64,000 nucleotides of DNA from Phragmites australis (GCF_958298935.1 NC_084921.1:7636001-7700000), one strand, 5' to 3'; positions 1 through 12,503 are shown, counted from the stretch's first letter. The notes: generated by a model from the letters alone, not told the origin. A program made the numbers and translations.

Positions 1-371
1 AAATCCAAATCTTCTATTTGCGTGAAACCTTGAGCAACTAACTTTGTCTTGTTTCTAGTCATGATCTCATTCTCATCTTGTTTGTTGCAGAAGACCCATT
101 TGGTGTCAATCACATTTTGATTGGTCCTTCTCATCAATGACCAAACTTTATTTCTCTTAAAATTGTTAAACTATTCTTGCATGGCTATCACCCAATATGA
201 ATCTTCAAGTGCACATTGTACCTTCAAAGGTTCCAAAGAGGAAATAAAAGAGTAATACTCACAAAAAAATTGCAATTCTAGAATAATTGGTTACCCCCTT
301 TTGTAAATCACCAAGAATTTTATCAACCGGGTGATCTCTTTGATACTTTGATGAACTCTTAAATGTGGCAC

Positions 372-1253
372 TTAGGATTGTGGTTGAATGCCATCCACTT
401 CATCACTATCAAGGAATTTGTTAGAGTCATCGTGAGCTTGATCTTGGCTTTGGTCTTGATTTTGAGTTGATGTTAGTGGCTCCACTTGAGTTTGATGAAT
501 ATGGATTAGCTTGATTATTATTAGCCACTTGTTGCTCTTAGCGCTCTTTAGGCTTAATTTCACCAATTGCTATCTTCTTGATTGCCTCATTTAGAATTTC
601 TTCATCGCCTAAAATATTATGATCAACTTGCTCTGCTTGGAAGCCATTAGATTCATCAAATATCACGCCATGCGTGATTTCAACACAACCAGTGGTTTTG
701 TTAAAAACACGGTAAGCGTAGCCATTAGATCCATAACCAAGCAAGAAACCTTCATCTACCTTAGGAGCAAACTTAGAACTTTTAGGCTTCTTGTTTAGAA
801 TAAAGTATTTACGATAAAAAAAACTCTAAAGTAAGACACATTAGGCTTGTTACCGATTAGAAGCTCGTAGGCAGTCTTCTTCAAGATCTTGTGAAGATAT
901 AACCGATTGATGACATGTCATACGATGTTGACGGCCTCCACCCAAAATTAATCAGAGTTCATGCACTCATCAAGCATGGTCCTTGCAGACTCTATAATAG
1001 TCCTATTCTTCCTCTCGACAACCCCATTTTGTTAAGGGGAGTAGGGTGCTGAGAATTCATGCTTGATCCTTTCTTCATCAAGAAATTCTTCAACTTGTGT
1101 ATTCTCGAATTCACTTTCATTGTCGCTTCTCACCCTTTTTATCTTCACATTGAATTCATTTTGAGCTCTTCTCACAAATTTTTTGACTATGACTTGTGTT
1201 TCACTCTTATCATGCAAAAAAGAGTACCCAAGTGAAACGAGAATAATCATCAA
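372..1253 (-). pseudogene. copia pol remnant: integrase core and integrase C-terminal/RT linker
   Basis: The frame over 1032-1253 carries an integrase core segment with RVRSDNESEFEN, ending in the HEFSAPYSP motif that precedes the catalytic glutamate region. The frame over 538-744 carries the copia post-integrase motif LLGYGSNGYAYRVFN-like followed by GVIFDES. The stretch at 372-566 is an acidic, Gln-rich linker. The pieces are in different frames with stops between them, so no intact polyprotein is made. Confidence 0.8.
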
Positions 1254-1369
1254 TAATAATCAAACCATATTTATTACCATCAATGCTTATGTAGGTGATT
1301 AGTCCAAATAAATCCATGTGAAGAAGCTCCAATGACCTTGTGGTCGTCATCACATTCTTAGAGGGCTAA

Positions 1370-1700
1370 GGAGCTCCAATTTACCTGCTTGCTTAATATG
1401 CACTATAAATTCTTTCTCAAAAGAAACATTTGTTAGTCCTAATATGTACTCCCCTTTAGAAGTTTAGACAAGTTCATCATGCCAATATGGGCTAATCGGT
1501 GGTGCCACAGCCAATCCATACTAGACTTAGCAATCAAATAAGTTTTAGGCCTCACTTCATCCGTTGAAAAGTCAACAAGATAAAGCTTACCATTCAAATG
1601 ACCGATGAAAGCTAGTGAGCAGTCTTCCCTTTTAGAACGATCACACCTTCATTAGTAAAAAAATAATTGTAGCCCATTTTACAAAGTTGTGATATAGACA
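1370..1700 (-). pseudogene. copia GAG-pre-integrase segment
   Basis: Conceptual minus-strand translation gives the motif WLWHHRLAHIGMMNLSKL, the HHCC-type pre-integrase domain that precedes the integrase core in copia polyproteins. It is followed downstream by a short stretch toward the integrase fragment at 1032-1253. No long open frame spans it. The stretch from about 1700 to 2730 between this and gag also reads as broken pol/gag-linker sequence without a usable frame. Confidence 0.65.
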
Positions 1701-2733
1701 ATAAGTTGTAATTAAGAGATATGACTAATAACATATTTGAGATAGAATGATCATTGGAGATAGAAATTTTACCTAAACCAATTACCTCTCATTTCCCATC
1801 ATCACAAAAAAAATAATATTTTCATGAGATCCTCCATTTTCTTCAAATGATGAGAACATTCCCCTCTCTCTAGTCATATAATTTGTGCATCCTCTATCAA
1901 GTAACCAACTTGATCTACTAGAAGAGTATTTCTACAAAACAATTTAAGCTTTTGTTTTAGCTACCCAAATTTGTTTAAATCCTTTCATATTAGTCACAAG
2001 CACTTTTGGCACCCACGTATTCCTTTTGACAACTCAATCTTTTGTACGGGCACCAACATATAGAGCAACTACTTTACCACGGTGGTTCCTCTTCAAAATA
2101 TAAGATGCATAAAAAGTAGATTGAGGTGCATGATCCTTGGATTGCTTGACTTGTGTGGTGAGATCATTTTGCTTGCCTCATTTGACGAACTTGAGACATT
2201 CCTTGCCACTTATGACCACACACTCACTTAGCTTGCTTGTATGCATATCAAATTCAAGGCCCCTCTTTTGCTTGTTGCCCGTAGCCTAAATGGTCTTATA
2301 TAGTGCATTCTTTGATTTGTATGTCTTGATACACCCATACTTAACCAAGGATTTTAGCCACTCATTCTCCTTTTGTAATGCTTACAAGGATTGAATATTA
2401 GTAGCACAAGCATTTATATCAATATTGTAACAATGAGAGCAAACTTAAATAGTGGAAGCATTAGAGAGTAATGTTGCTTCATTAGTCTGAGAAGAGCTAT
2501 TCCTAAGAGCATCAATTTACACTTTAAGAGTTTTATGAGTTTCATCCAAACACTAATTTCTCTTAAAGTGTAGAATTGCTACCCTCTAGACTAGCAATTG
2601 AGACATTAGCCAAATTAAGATTTTTGGTTAATTTCTCAACTTTCTCCTTCTCTTTAGCAAGGAGCTCCTTGAGTTTAAGGTTTCTCTCCTTTTCAAGGAT
2701 GAGCAAGTTCTTTTGCTTCTCCAGAATCTTCTC

Positions 2734-3667
2734 TTAACTCTCTATTATTTTCATTAGCTCCTTTATTTTATACATAGTATTTTTACTTAAACCTTTAAGC
2801 AAAGATTCACAACCACTATCACTATCTAGATGTTTGGACTGTGATTTTACCTTGCGCCCTTTTACCATGAGACACTTGGGAGTGTCATTATTGTCGCTCA
2901 TGTCACCAAAAAGTGATTTTGTCAGTGTAGAGGAGCAAACGGCGATGGTGGCGAATCCTTCGTCATCGAAGTCAATGTTGGAGTTCCACTCCTTGCCAAT
3001 ATGAGCTTGACCCGAAAATTTTCTTCTTGTGGGTCTTGTACTTGTCCTTCTTAAAAGACTTATTCTTTTTTTCTCCTTGTCCTTGCTCTTTTTTTTGTTT
3101 GGACATTCGGCGATAAAGTGGCTAACTTCATCATACTCATAGCTAGCTCTCTTGGATGTTCTTCTTTTGAGCATTTCTCTCCTGTACTTGCTATAGCCAC
3201 CCTTCTTCATGAATTTCTTAAATTTCCTTACAAAGAAAGTAATCTCTTCACCATCAAAACTCTCATCTTCACTTGAACTCGATTTTTTTGATTTGCTTGC
3301 TCTTGCTTTTCTTGAATGCTATTTCTTTGTTCTTGGAGGTTGAGCTTTGGTTGACTAGGTTCTTGACTTTCTTGGCTTTCTCCTCCATGAGCTCATAAGT
3401 AAGAATTTTACCAAGCGCATCACTTAGTGTGAGCTTCTTGTAGTATATTCTTTCTCAAATGAGAGTGACGAAGGTGGGATTTATTGGTGCAAAAGCTCTT
3501 AGCAATCTTTGCACCACCTTGTGATCATCTAGCTCTTCACTTTCAAACTCTCTAATTTTGTTCAGTAGCACCATCATACTGTCATAGATTGCTTGGGGGA
3601 TTTCATTATCTTTCATAATAAATCTTCCCAATTTTCCTTCAAGCAATTCTATCTTGGATTCTCTCAC
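2734..3667 (-). pseudogene. copia gag remnant with damaged zinc knuckle
   Basis: The frame over 3455-3667 resembles the copia gag core (motif DSMMVLLNKIREFE, then DHKVVQRLLRAF). The frame over 2734-3210 resembles the nucleocapsid part: a basic stretch, then YEYDEVSHFIAECP, which looks like a CCHC knuckle (C-x2-C-x4-H-x4-C) that has lost its first two cysteines, followed by a Lys-rich tract. The two pieces are out of frame with one another. The losses are described as seen. Confidence 0.75.
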
Positions 3668-4156
3668 GCTTGTGGTGCCTTCATGTGCGACTTAAAGTGT
3701 ATCCCATATCACTTTGAATTCCTCATGCACAACCACCTTGTTGAATTCTTCGGGACTCAAGGCCAGGTAATACACTTGCGACTTATGCATTACAGTGAAG
3801 ATTTTGTTCTTGCTCAGAAGTAAGCTCTCTGTCCACATCCGGTAGCTTAAAGACCTGTGCAAACAAACTTCCAAATATTTGGATGAAGAGAGATTAGATG
3901 CAATTTCATTTTGTGTCTCCAATGGCATAGTGTGTGCCATCCAAATATGGCGCACGTCCGGAGGGCAAAGAAATGTAAGAGTTAAAAGCATTCAATTTAT
4001 TATAATTGAATTCGATTGAAGCTCCATTGCCTTTACCGTCGTTCGACTTCGAAGCATCATCTTTTGGACTCTTCGGGCTTCCCGGACCTTTAGTATTCTT
4101 CTCCCCGGATGTCAACATCTTTAACTCTCCAAGCGATGAAGCCTTGTAGAAGATTA

Positions 4157-4169
4157 GGCTCTGATACCA
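4157..4169 (-). other. retrotransposon primer binding site (initiator tRNA-Met type)
   Basis: The minus strand reads TGGTATCAGAGCC, the usual plant copia primer binding site complementary to the 3' end of initiator tRNA-Met. It lies two bases inside the inner end of the LTR, which fixes the LTR boundary and the orientation of the element. Confidence 0.9.
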
Positions 4170-4171
4170 AT

Positions 4172-5604
4172 TAAATGTACGTGATGTCGCATAGAGGAGG
4201 GTGAATAGGTGTTTCTTGAAAATTAAAACTTCACAACGGATTACACATTCTGGATACTCTGGGTCAATCCAGAGACTCCGGGGTCCAGAGGTTTCGAGCT
4301 GAACCTGGATAGTCCGAATGGAACAGGAAATCAAAAACTAAAAACACCTAAGCAAGTCTAATTTAATCTAAGGGTTACCACAGGTTTCAAAAGAAGCTTA
4401 AAGGCATTTTTACCAACCACCTGTAGCTACAAACTCGCAAACAAACAGATCGAACAAATTGCCCCAAAGGTCAACTAGAACGAGAAAGTATGTAAGAAAG
4501 TAAAGATAAAAAGAATTTGTTTCCCAAAGTTCGAATCAAACGATACTATGTCTCCGTTGAGGTGCTTACAAAGAGCCGGATCTCTTTCAACCCTTATCCT
4601 CACCAAGCGACCACGAAGATTGAGCTTGGGCTTACTCAAAGCTTCCCCTTCCCTTGCGGAGGTGAGGATGACATTCACAAACTTCCTGAGATACTTCACA
4701 ATCTTGGGTGCTCTCCAGGTGACACCTAGCTATCTAGGAGCTCCAAGCTCCAAGAGTAATGAACGTAAATCGACGGCTTAATGATGAACTCAAGTGCTCT
4801 AATGATGAATTTATGCTCACTAGCACTTAATCTCACTTTCCCAACCCAACTCTCAAAATCTTGCAAGATTTGATGCACTAGATGAGTTAGGAGGGCTATT
4901 AAATGGCTATGAATGTGTTTATCTTGAGTTGGTTTAGCAACAGTAGCAACTTAAAGAAGAGGGTGAGAGGGGCATATATACTCTCCCCAAAAAAATTAGC
5001 CATTACAATGATTTTTGTACTGACCCAGAGTATCCGGGTTATACCCGGAGACTCCAAGTTGGCACTTAAATGCGTAACTAAGAGCCCTGTTCGGAACCCA
5101 ACTCATATGGTCTGGATGACTGACAGAACCCGGAGTATTCAAGTCAACCCAAAGACTCCAGGTAAAATAAAAAAAACTAATAGAGCACCCCTGCCGGAGC
5201 TGAATTAGGAGACTCTGGCTGACACACCAAAATCCGGAGTATCCGAGTCAGCCCGAAGACTCTGGGTCCAAACTAAGACATTTAACTTTCTGGTATTCGT
5301 GGAGTGATTTGTGTCTCTTTTCTTTCGTCTAGATGGGTACTTTGAGTACAGAGACATCTTTAAGTCAATCTATACGTATCCCTTTTGATAGAACGACATA
5401 CTTATACTTAAATTCAAAAATAAAATCAATTTAAATCTATTGAGTGACTACATGTCGCTTCTCTTTTCTTTTTGAGGGATGTCAATGTCATTTAACTTCT
5501 TTGATGGGACTAGAACTTGTTCATAACTTTGATAAACTCATTAGTCTCTTAATCATTTGTCATCAATTATCCAAAACCCACATAGGGGCCTAGAAACACT
5601 TTCA
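4172..5604 (-). repeat. 5' LTR of the copia element (1433 bp)
   Basis: Its ends match the solo LTR at 43245-44705 in opposite orientation. Shared features are the start TGAAAGTG, a near-start segment containing CTATGTGGGTTTTRGATAAT, and an end GGCGACATCACGTACATT. The inner end reads TTTA where the solo copy has TTCA, so the terminal CA has mutated. The body carries several imperfect repeats of the type CCCGGAGTATCCGGGT, facing each other as short palindromes. Confidence 0.88.
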
Positions 5605-6460
5605 GTTCACCCAACTAATCCCTCACTGCTATGTGAGGGAGCGATTCTCCTTAGCTTGAGCATGGCGTCCTCTTTCTCGTCATCATCAGAAATGACGATG
5701 GCCTCGACTAGTTCATCACTTCCAATGCCTGTCTGGCTCCCCCTGCTGTGGCACCTCCGAAGGCGAGTGATTTTGCGGGCATGCTTGCAAGGCTAGAGGC
5801 AGTGCTTACAAGATTGGAACCGATGACCATCGTGCTTCTATCCTTGCAGAGGGGGTCATCTCCCGCTGCTCTAGCTCCACCTCCAATCCGAGCGGTCGCT
5901 CCCATTGAGATCATCGGTGATGAAGGTGAGGCCGACTGGGATCTCCTGATGAAGGAGATCGACGAGGAGGAGAAGGCGGATGCAAAGAAAGGAGCAGCCC
6001 ATATGGAAAAGGAGGCCAAGAAGGAGGGAAAGAGGGCTTTGGAGGAGGTCTCTTCATCCTCATCCTCATCTTTCGACAGCTCAGGGGATGGTTACTGCAT
6101 CATCTTCCACAGCGGTAGACCTCAGATGAAGTGTATACGCCGCTTCATGCGCGGCTGCTGTTAGGGCTCATAGTTTTCTTTTGTCACGTTGTACTTTTTC
6201 TCCCCCTGGTTTGCTCTCTCAGGATTTGTTTCCTGTATGTTGGTGCTTCTCTTTATAAGTGTCCTTTGAATGTGTAAATTTTTAGTAATATAATTGAATC
6301 CTTGTACCGCTTAGTGTTTTTTCTCGGATCGAAGTGTATGGCGATCCTCCTAACATGTGGCCAGACATGTCTTGTGTGCTTCCAGCATGATATACCCTTT
6401 CTTCTATCCAATGTCGGTTCAGACTCCTCTCCAAATTTGTTCTAGATTTTTTACTCAAAG
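5605..6460. other. unassigned repeat-derived sequence with a possible degraded element ORF at 5748-6164 (+)
   Basis: An open frame of 138 codons at 5748-6164 has a Leu-rich start, a strongly acidic and Lys-rich middle (DEEEKADAKKGAAHMEKEAK) and a serine run. The composition resembles linker or terminal regions of plant retroelement proteins, but no catalytic motif is visible. It is followed by T-rich, 3'UTR-like sequence and then a tandem array. I do not recognise it and would not call it a host gene. Confidence 0.35.
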
Positions 6461-7570
6461 CGATCCACCCAGAGCTCAGCAGACGGGCTCCGGAGGCGAG
6501 GCCATCTGGAGCCGCGTGGCGATGCGTCGGAGGACTTACTGGGGAAGGACCGCCTCGACCCTTAGCCGTGACCAGGCTTCGAAGGTAGGCCATCCGGAGC
6601 CTCGCGACGGTTTGCTCGAGGTGAGACCAATGGCCGAGTCGGGGGGGGGGGCGATCAACGACCCCCTCGGCCCTTAGCTGCGGTAAGGCTCCGGAGGCAG
6701 GACCATCTGGAGCCCCATGACGTTTGCCGGAGGTGTTGTCGATGGCTGAGCCGGGGAGGGGGTCCGCGACCCCCTCATCCCTTAGTCACAACCAGGCTTA
6801 GGAGGTAGGGCCATCCGGAGCCCCGCGGAGTTTGCAGGAAGTGAAGCCGATGGCTAGGCCAGGGGAGGCAGTCTATAACCCCCTCGGCCCTTAGTTCGAC
6901 CAGGCTCCGTAGGCCTTGCCTCCGGAGCCTCGTAGTGGTTTATCGGAGCTGAAGCCGATGGTTAGGTCGGGGTGGGGTGGTCCACGACCCCCTCGACCCT
7001 TAGTCATGGCTAGGATCCGGAGGCAGGGGAATCCGGAGCCCCACAACATTTATTGAAGGTGAAGCCGATGGCTAGGCCAAGGGAGGCGGTCTGCGAACCT
7101 CTCATCCCCTACCGGTGGCCAGGCTCCAGAGGTAGGGCCATCCAGAGCCCTGTGGCGGTTTGCTGAAGGTGAAGCTGATGGCTGAGCCAGGGGAGGGAGC
7201 CCACGACCCCTCAGCTCTTAGCCGCAGATAGGCTCCAGAGGTAGGGACATTTGTAGCCTCGCGGTGGTTTGCTAGAGGTGAAGCCGATGACTGGGCCGGT
7301 GGAGGTGGTCCTTGACCCCCTTAGCCCTTAGCCGCGGCTAGGCTCTGGAGGTAGGGCCATCCGGAGCCCTGCGGTTGTTTGCCGGAGGCAAAGCCGATGG
7401 TTGGACTGGGGGAGGCGGTCCACGCCCCCCTCGGCCCTTAACCGCGGCCAGGCTCCGGAGACAGTGCCATCCGGAGCCCCGCGACGGTTTGCTGAAGGTG
7501 AAGCCAATGGTTGGACCGGGGCAGGTGGTTCATGACCCCTTCGACCCTTAGCCACAACCAGGTAGTGGGC
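6460..7570. repeat. 110-bp minisatellite, about ten copies
   Basis: The phrase CCCTTAGCCGCGGCCAGGCTC and variants recur near 6560, 6671, 6781, 6890, 7000, 7110, 7220, 7330, 7440 and 7550, giving a regular 110-bp period. Each unit also holds CATCCGGAGCCCCGCGG and GTGAAGCCGATGGCT-like blocks. Units are roughly 80-90% alike by eye and GC-rich. 110 is not a multiple of three, so it does not encode a repeat protein. Confidence 0.9.
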
Positions 7571-7858
7571 AGTAGAGGAGTCCATACCCGCATCCATGTC
7601 ACGCAGAGCAAACTTTTACTTAATATTTGGTATGCTCTTTATGTATGATATATGAATATGTATAAATGAGATTGTATCGTACTGACTTCACCCTTTGCCT
7701 TACATTTTTGGTCGCACTAATGCTTCGGCTGTCTCCCCTTTCTCGGACCCTTCGTATCCTGCGGTGGCTAGCGGCTGGTGGGTGTGATTCTCTCGGGGTG
7801 TTCTGTCGAGTTGAGTTTGAGAAAAGCTGAATTCTTGTTGCCTTCTATGTGACCCAGG
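7571..7858. other. spacer between the two tandem arrays; no feature recognised
   Basis: Mixed-composition sequence, AT-rich around 7610-7690, without a convincing open frame or terminal repeat. Confidence 0.4.
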
Positions 7859-8480
7859 CTACCGAGGATGTCCCTCTAGTGCGTGGCATCCATACTACCA
7901 AGGCTATGCAATGCCTTCCAAGTGACCTAGGCATAATATGTCTTCTATGTAACATAGGCATGCTGCGTCTACAGGTGTGTCGGCTCCGCTATCTACTAAA
8001 GCTACGCAATGGCTTCTAAGTGACCTAGGCTCGATGCCTTCCAGGTGACCAAGGCATGCTATGTCTACAGGTGTATGGGCGTGTCCGCCATTGAGTATGT
8101 CTCTTGGGTGCATCGAATCTCCGCTACCGAGGATGTCCCTCTGGTGCGTGACATTTACACTACCGAGGCTATGCAATACCTTCTATGTGACCTAGACATA
8201 ATATGTCTTCTTGGTGACCTAGGCATGCTGCACCTGCAGGTGTGTAGGCTCCACTACCTACCAAGGCTATGTAATGTCTTTCAAGTGACCTTGCCTTGAT
8301 GCCTTCCAGATGACCTAGGCATGCTATGCCTACAGGTGTGTGAGCGTGTCCGCCATCGAGGATGTCCCTCGGGTGTGTCTCATCTCCTCTAACGAGGATG
8401 TCCCTCTGGTGCGTGGTATCTACATTACCGAGGATATGCAATGCCTTCCAGGTGACCTAGGCATACTGCATCTGTAGGTC
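7859..8480. repeat. 265-bp tandem repeat, about 2.3 copies
   Basis: GAGGATGTCCCTCT recurs at about 7864, 8129 and 8394, a 265-bp period. Inside each unit shorter motifs recur (CAGGTGACCTAGGCATGCT, CTACAGGTGTGT). Each unit leaves a 90-codon minus-strand open frame with similar peptides (7904-8176 and 8169-8441), but 265 is not a multiple of three, so the two frames are not continuous. Most likely non-coding sequence of a decayed element. Confidence 0.85.
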
Positions 8481-10440
8481 TGTAGGCTTTCATTACTATG
8501 TACTATTTGAGCGAAGCCATAACTTAAACTAAGTTTTGCTACCTACTGTTTGAACAAAGATATAGGTTAAGTTTAACAGTCTACTGTTGTCAGCGAAAGG
8601 CTAGCTGTGGCCAAGTGATGACTAGGTTGGACGGCTATTCTCAGCACTTGCCAAACTAAGATATAACTTAAGTTTCACTGTATATTGTGGACAGGAATAT
8701 GACTTAAGTTTTAATATCTACTGTTGAAATAGAGATATAACCTGAGCTCTACTATTTCTACCTAATAGTTATGTGTCATAGAGACTTACAATAGCTAGGC
8801 TAGATATCAGCTAGGCAAACTATTGCTAGGTGGTCATAGGCGTATCTTTGCTAAAATAAGGTCTCTACCGCAAGGTCAGAGGCTCGGAAGCTCTCGTAGC
8901 TCCGAGGTGGGGGAAGGGTTGGCCCCTCCGGCCTGAGATGTTCGCCGGAGGGTTTTGGTCTTGCGGACCTTGGGAGCACCCATGGCCTTCTTGCTAGGGC
9001 TCAACATCCTTTCCCCTAGCTGACCCTTCCCGTACTGAGCCCAACAGGGGAGGCCCGCCAAGAGTTCTGATCGTCCAGAGCCTAAGGCGGGGACCCTCGT
9101 GTCTGCGACATGTCAGGCTCCATTATGGTCAGGGCTCTCAGGGCAGCTTAGCACTTATCATTGGGGTATTATATCATCAGCGATAGAGTTGGCGGCAGCA
9201 AAGCGGGGTTAGAGGCCCGAAAACCTACCCGGGGGCCCACTCCAGTCTTATGACCCCTATGTCACCCGTTATCGGCTTCCTCCCCTGCCAAGTGTCCTGC
9301 CTGCCTTCTGAGGTACTCCTCCCGAAAAGTTATGAGGGTCTGATAGTCGTTTGTATTGAGGCCACGTCCGGGCCCGTGCAGGATACACCCATACACTTCC
9401 GGTGGTACCAGAGCTTATGGTCGGTGTCGAGGGCGTCAACGGGGGCTGTGCCCACCGGAGCCCATAGTTTCCTAGGAGCTCTTTTCCATCCGAGGAGGCT
9501 GATGAGGCTGTCGGGCTAACCGGCTCTCGAAGCTAGAATATTTCTAACTATGCCTTCTCGACCGGGATGCACTCGGAGCCTCTTTCATGCGGTTGACGTC
9601 GCGATTGCTACGTCGATGGCATTGGCAGGGTTTGTGCCCTCTGGAGTCCTAGAGCCCCTTGGAATCCTCTTCCACCGGAGGGGGTCGAGGAGGATGCCGA
9701 GCATCCAGACTCTTTGAAGATGTCGGTTCGGCAAGGGTGTCATGTGTGTTGTTAGAAGAGATGCCTCAGAGCTGGGCCCAGGCATGAATACCCTTGGATT
9801 CGAGCGCCCAGAACCATTAGAGAGCAGCCTATGTGGCTATGGTATCAGTAGTAACCTCCCGCGGTGCGGTGAGGTCTTCGCCGCACCACTATTGGTAGGC
9901 CTCCGCGTCGGCTGGACCTCTATGCCAACCCAAGCTATTGGGTCATCGTTGGTTAGAGGGTCGTCGTTTCACCCAACTACGAAGCTGGCGAGGGCACTTG
10001 GTGTGCTTGGTCGCAGCTGTCATACATATTTTTTCATGGGTGTGGCGACGATAACGGCTGCTAGGGCTAGCGCCTTAGTGGTCTTTGGTGGTGTCCTACC
10101 TCTTTTTGTACTTCTATGTTCAGATCTCCATGGACGGCGCGTTGTTGGTGGAAGAGAATGTCTTCCACGAACAAGTACGGCAAGAGCACACTCACACGAA
10201 TGGCTTAAGCTTGGAGAAGAAGTGGAGAGGAAGGAGCACCAAATGTATTAATCGTCAAAAGATTCGTCCTCTGGTCTGGTGGCCAGGGGTCTGTATTTAT
10301 AGTGTCATTCGGGGTGTAAACATACAGGTATGCCCTTATAGAGATAACGGTACAAGTTACCGACATACTGCAGGGATCCAAGACCGGTCGAATTTACATA
10401 GCTCTAGCTCTGGTAAAAATACTTTTACCCATACCTAGAA
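8481..10440. other. repeat-derived region, probable LTR-retroelement remnant with a PBS-like motif at 9403-9414
   Basis: The segment 8481-8860 has several diverged repeats of the type ATATAACTTAAGTTTYACT. 9403-9414 reads TGGTACCAGAGC, one base from the common plant retroelement primer binding site. 9742-10251 is open for 169 codons on the plus strand but shows no known motif. No paired LTRs or target-site duplication could be found, so the element type is not settled. Confidence 0.35.
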
Positions 10441-12503
10441 GATATTACCTATTATAGCAAATACAGTGGTGCAAACAACTGTAAGGGTGCGATGTTGAGC
10501 ATGTCATCAATTGCGACACGGCATTGCACTGTCCCGGGTGTCAGGATGGTCTCCACTTGCACTAGCATTAACTGCCAGTCACTTCGTGTCAGATGACTGC
10601 AAGGGGTGTCCTTCCTTTGCTGATATTTCTTCTGGAGGCTAGCTACCTCCCTTGCCTAAAGAAGAAGCAACCTGATGAGCTCTTACAGCCTGCGGAGGTT
10701 GTAGTCTCTGTAAAGAGCCTGGAGCCTTAGAGCTTCAGAGAAGCAACAAATGGTGACTCCCTAGTAATGGCTGTGGGGTAGGGGCATTTCCGGAACACAC
10801 ATGAATGGTTGAAAGTTGAAACACGCTGCGCCGTTCGATACTCCATATGGAAAAAGTGCAGGAATCTGGTGACATAGACAGTATAAAAGCAATTTCCTTG
10901 AGCTCAAACCTTTTGATACACTTTCTCCAAAATTCTAATGGATTGACCTATTTTATAGTAATTTTGGAGACGTATTCTTTCGTTCCAAAGAGGACGTAGG
11001 AAAAATTCCATTGAATTCTAATGCTACATAATTCTTCCATTCTTTCTATGTTCCAAATAGGCCTGAAAGAAGTGTAAAAGAAAGAATAGTTCCTAAATAT
11101 AAATTTAAAAAGATGTTTAAAACAAAACCAAAAGATGATGCCAAATTTACATATAGAGAGTTTTGGACTAGTTAGGATTACCTCAAAAATCCTGTTGCAA
11201 TTTTGAGTTTCAATCTCCTTAACTTGATCTTTACCCTACAAAATTAATCTGGGAGATAAAATGAATTCTATAAATCAAAATGCAGTAATACATATATAAG
11301 AATTTAATGTCAAGAGTAATTCCAATATTCTCCTAATTTAATTCGAATCTGCTTTTGGGATTCAAATGAGTAAAACAGTTGAATCATATACCAACTTTTT
11401 TTACACTGAGTTCATGTATATCATTTCCAGTATAATGAACAAAAAAGTTAAGGCTTCGTTTGATCCTGTAGCTAGCTATTGTGGTGAAGTTGTATTCTGC
11501 AGGACAAAAATGATTAATTAGTAGATCGACTTAATTAACTTTATAAGCGGTTGCTAATATATGTAACAATGAAATTAAATTTTCTATTTTCTAATTGGCA
11601 TGATACTATGCTCAATTAGGTTGGACCATAGATTGAACTCAACCCATGCTAGCTGTAGGCCAATTTCCACCGAATATACCAGGTGCTGCATATGGTCTAC
11701 TAAACTAGCCATAGTACAACTGGAATAAATACTAGGCTACCCGCTGCAGATCTTGTTGGCTCTAGCGGTATCTGTGTGTGAATTATTATCGTGGTTATAA
11801 CATGCAATATATTTTGTCTGCATTGTACTAATTTTGTAAAAATTGATCGTATACTTTCCTTTTTCCCCTTAAAACAGGTCTGTTATTTACTGCTGGTCGG
11901 CTGGTTTTCTTTTTGTTAAAGTCCAATTTACCTTTTGTGACCATTAGATTTTTAGAAGCTTGTATGATGGATGAATACTGTGACTAGTGCTAAAAAATAA
12001 GTATGCTTTGCAGATAGACAATCTTCATTATTGATGTATAAGACATTATATTTCATCCGGGAAAAAATGGCACATTAGATTGCATGTGCTTGGATTGAAT
12101 ATTGGTGTTGTGATCATTTTAGAAATGATAACGCCAGAGCTAGCCCTGTCTGAAATAATAAGTGTAGCGGCGGAAAGTTGCCTGTTCCATCAAGAACAGT
12201 AGCGCAGTAGTAGACTAGTAGTCAATATGGCACTGCCCACAATCCTGAGTAGCTGCTTCCTCGAGAGTGAGCACTCGCTGCCGCTGTTCTGTTGAGTACC
12301 CAGGCCGGCACTGCTTCAGGCTTCGATCAGGGAGCAAACTTTTTTCTTGGGCAAGCTCATAATTTTGCCATCTTCAGCCTATTTGACTTGCGGGGCCTAC
12401 GTCAAATCATGTTTAGTGTGATCTGCCGCCGGAGTTCTCAGTCCAAAATATTATATATATTTTTTGAAACGGATGCTGACACCGGTCAAAATTGTGATAG
12501 TAA
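10441..12503. other. intergenic, AT-rich, no gene recognised
   Basis: No open frame with a recognisable motif. Around 10900-11060 two related segments (GTTCCAAAKAGG preceded by ATTCTTTC) suggest a decayed MITE-like insertion, but clean ends were not found. Confidence 0.4.

Larger units (their letters stand above)
1..5604 (-). mobile_element. Ty1/copia LTR retrotransposon, Sirevirus-like, decayed; left part outside the window
   Basis: Read on the minus strand the order is LTR (4172-5604), primer binding site, gag remnants (about 4100-2730), GAG-pre-integrase, integrase and the start of the integrase-RT linker (about 540). Reverse transcriptase, RNase H and the 3' LTR would lie left of position 1. 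The order gag-integrase-RT is that of copia elements. Long LTRs filled with imperfect palindromic repeats are known from Sireviruses, so that lineage is inferred. Many stops and frame breaks show it is dead. The right edge ends in CTTTCA, the complement of the LTR start TGAAAG. Confidence 0.85.

Noticed and set aside
7904..8441. tandem 90-residue peptides as a repeat protein gene
   Set aside because: The 265-bp period breaks the frame between units, so no continuous product is possible.
9742..10251. 169-codon plus-strand frame as a gene
   Set aside because: Set in repeat-derived DNA, no motif, no splice context. Overlapping frames are open as well.
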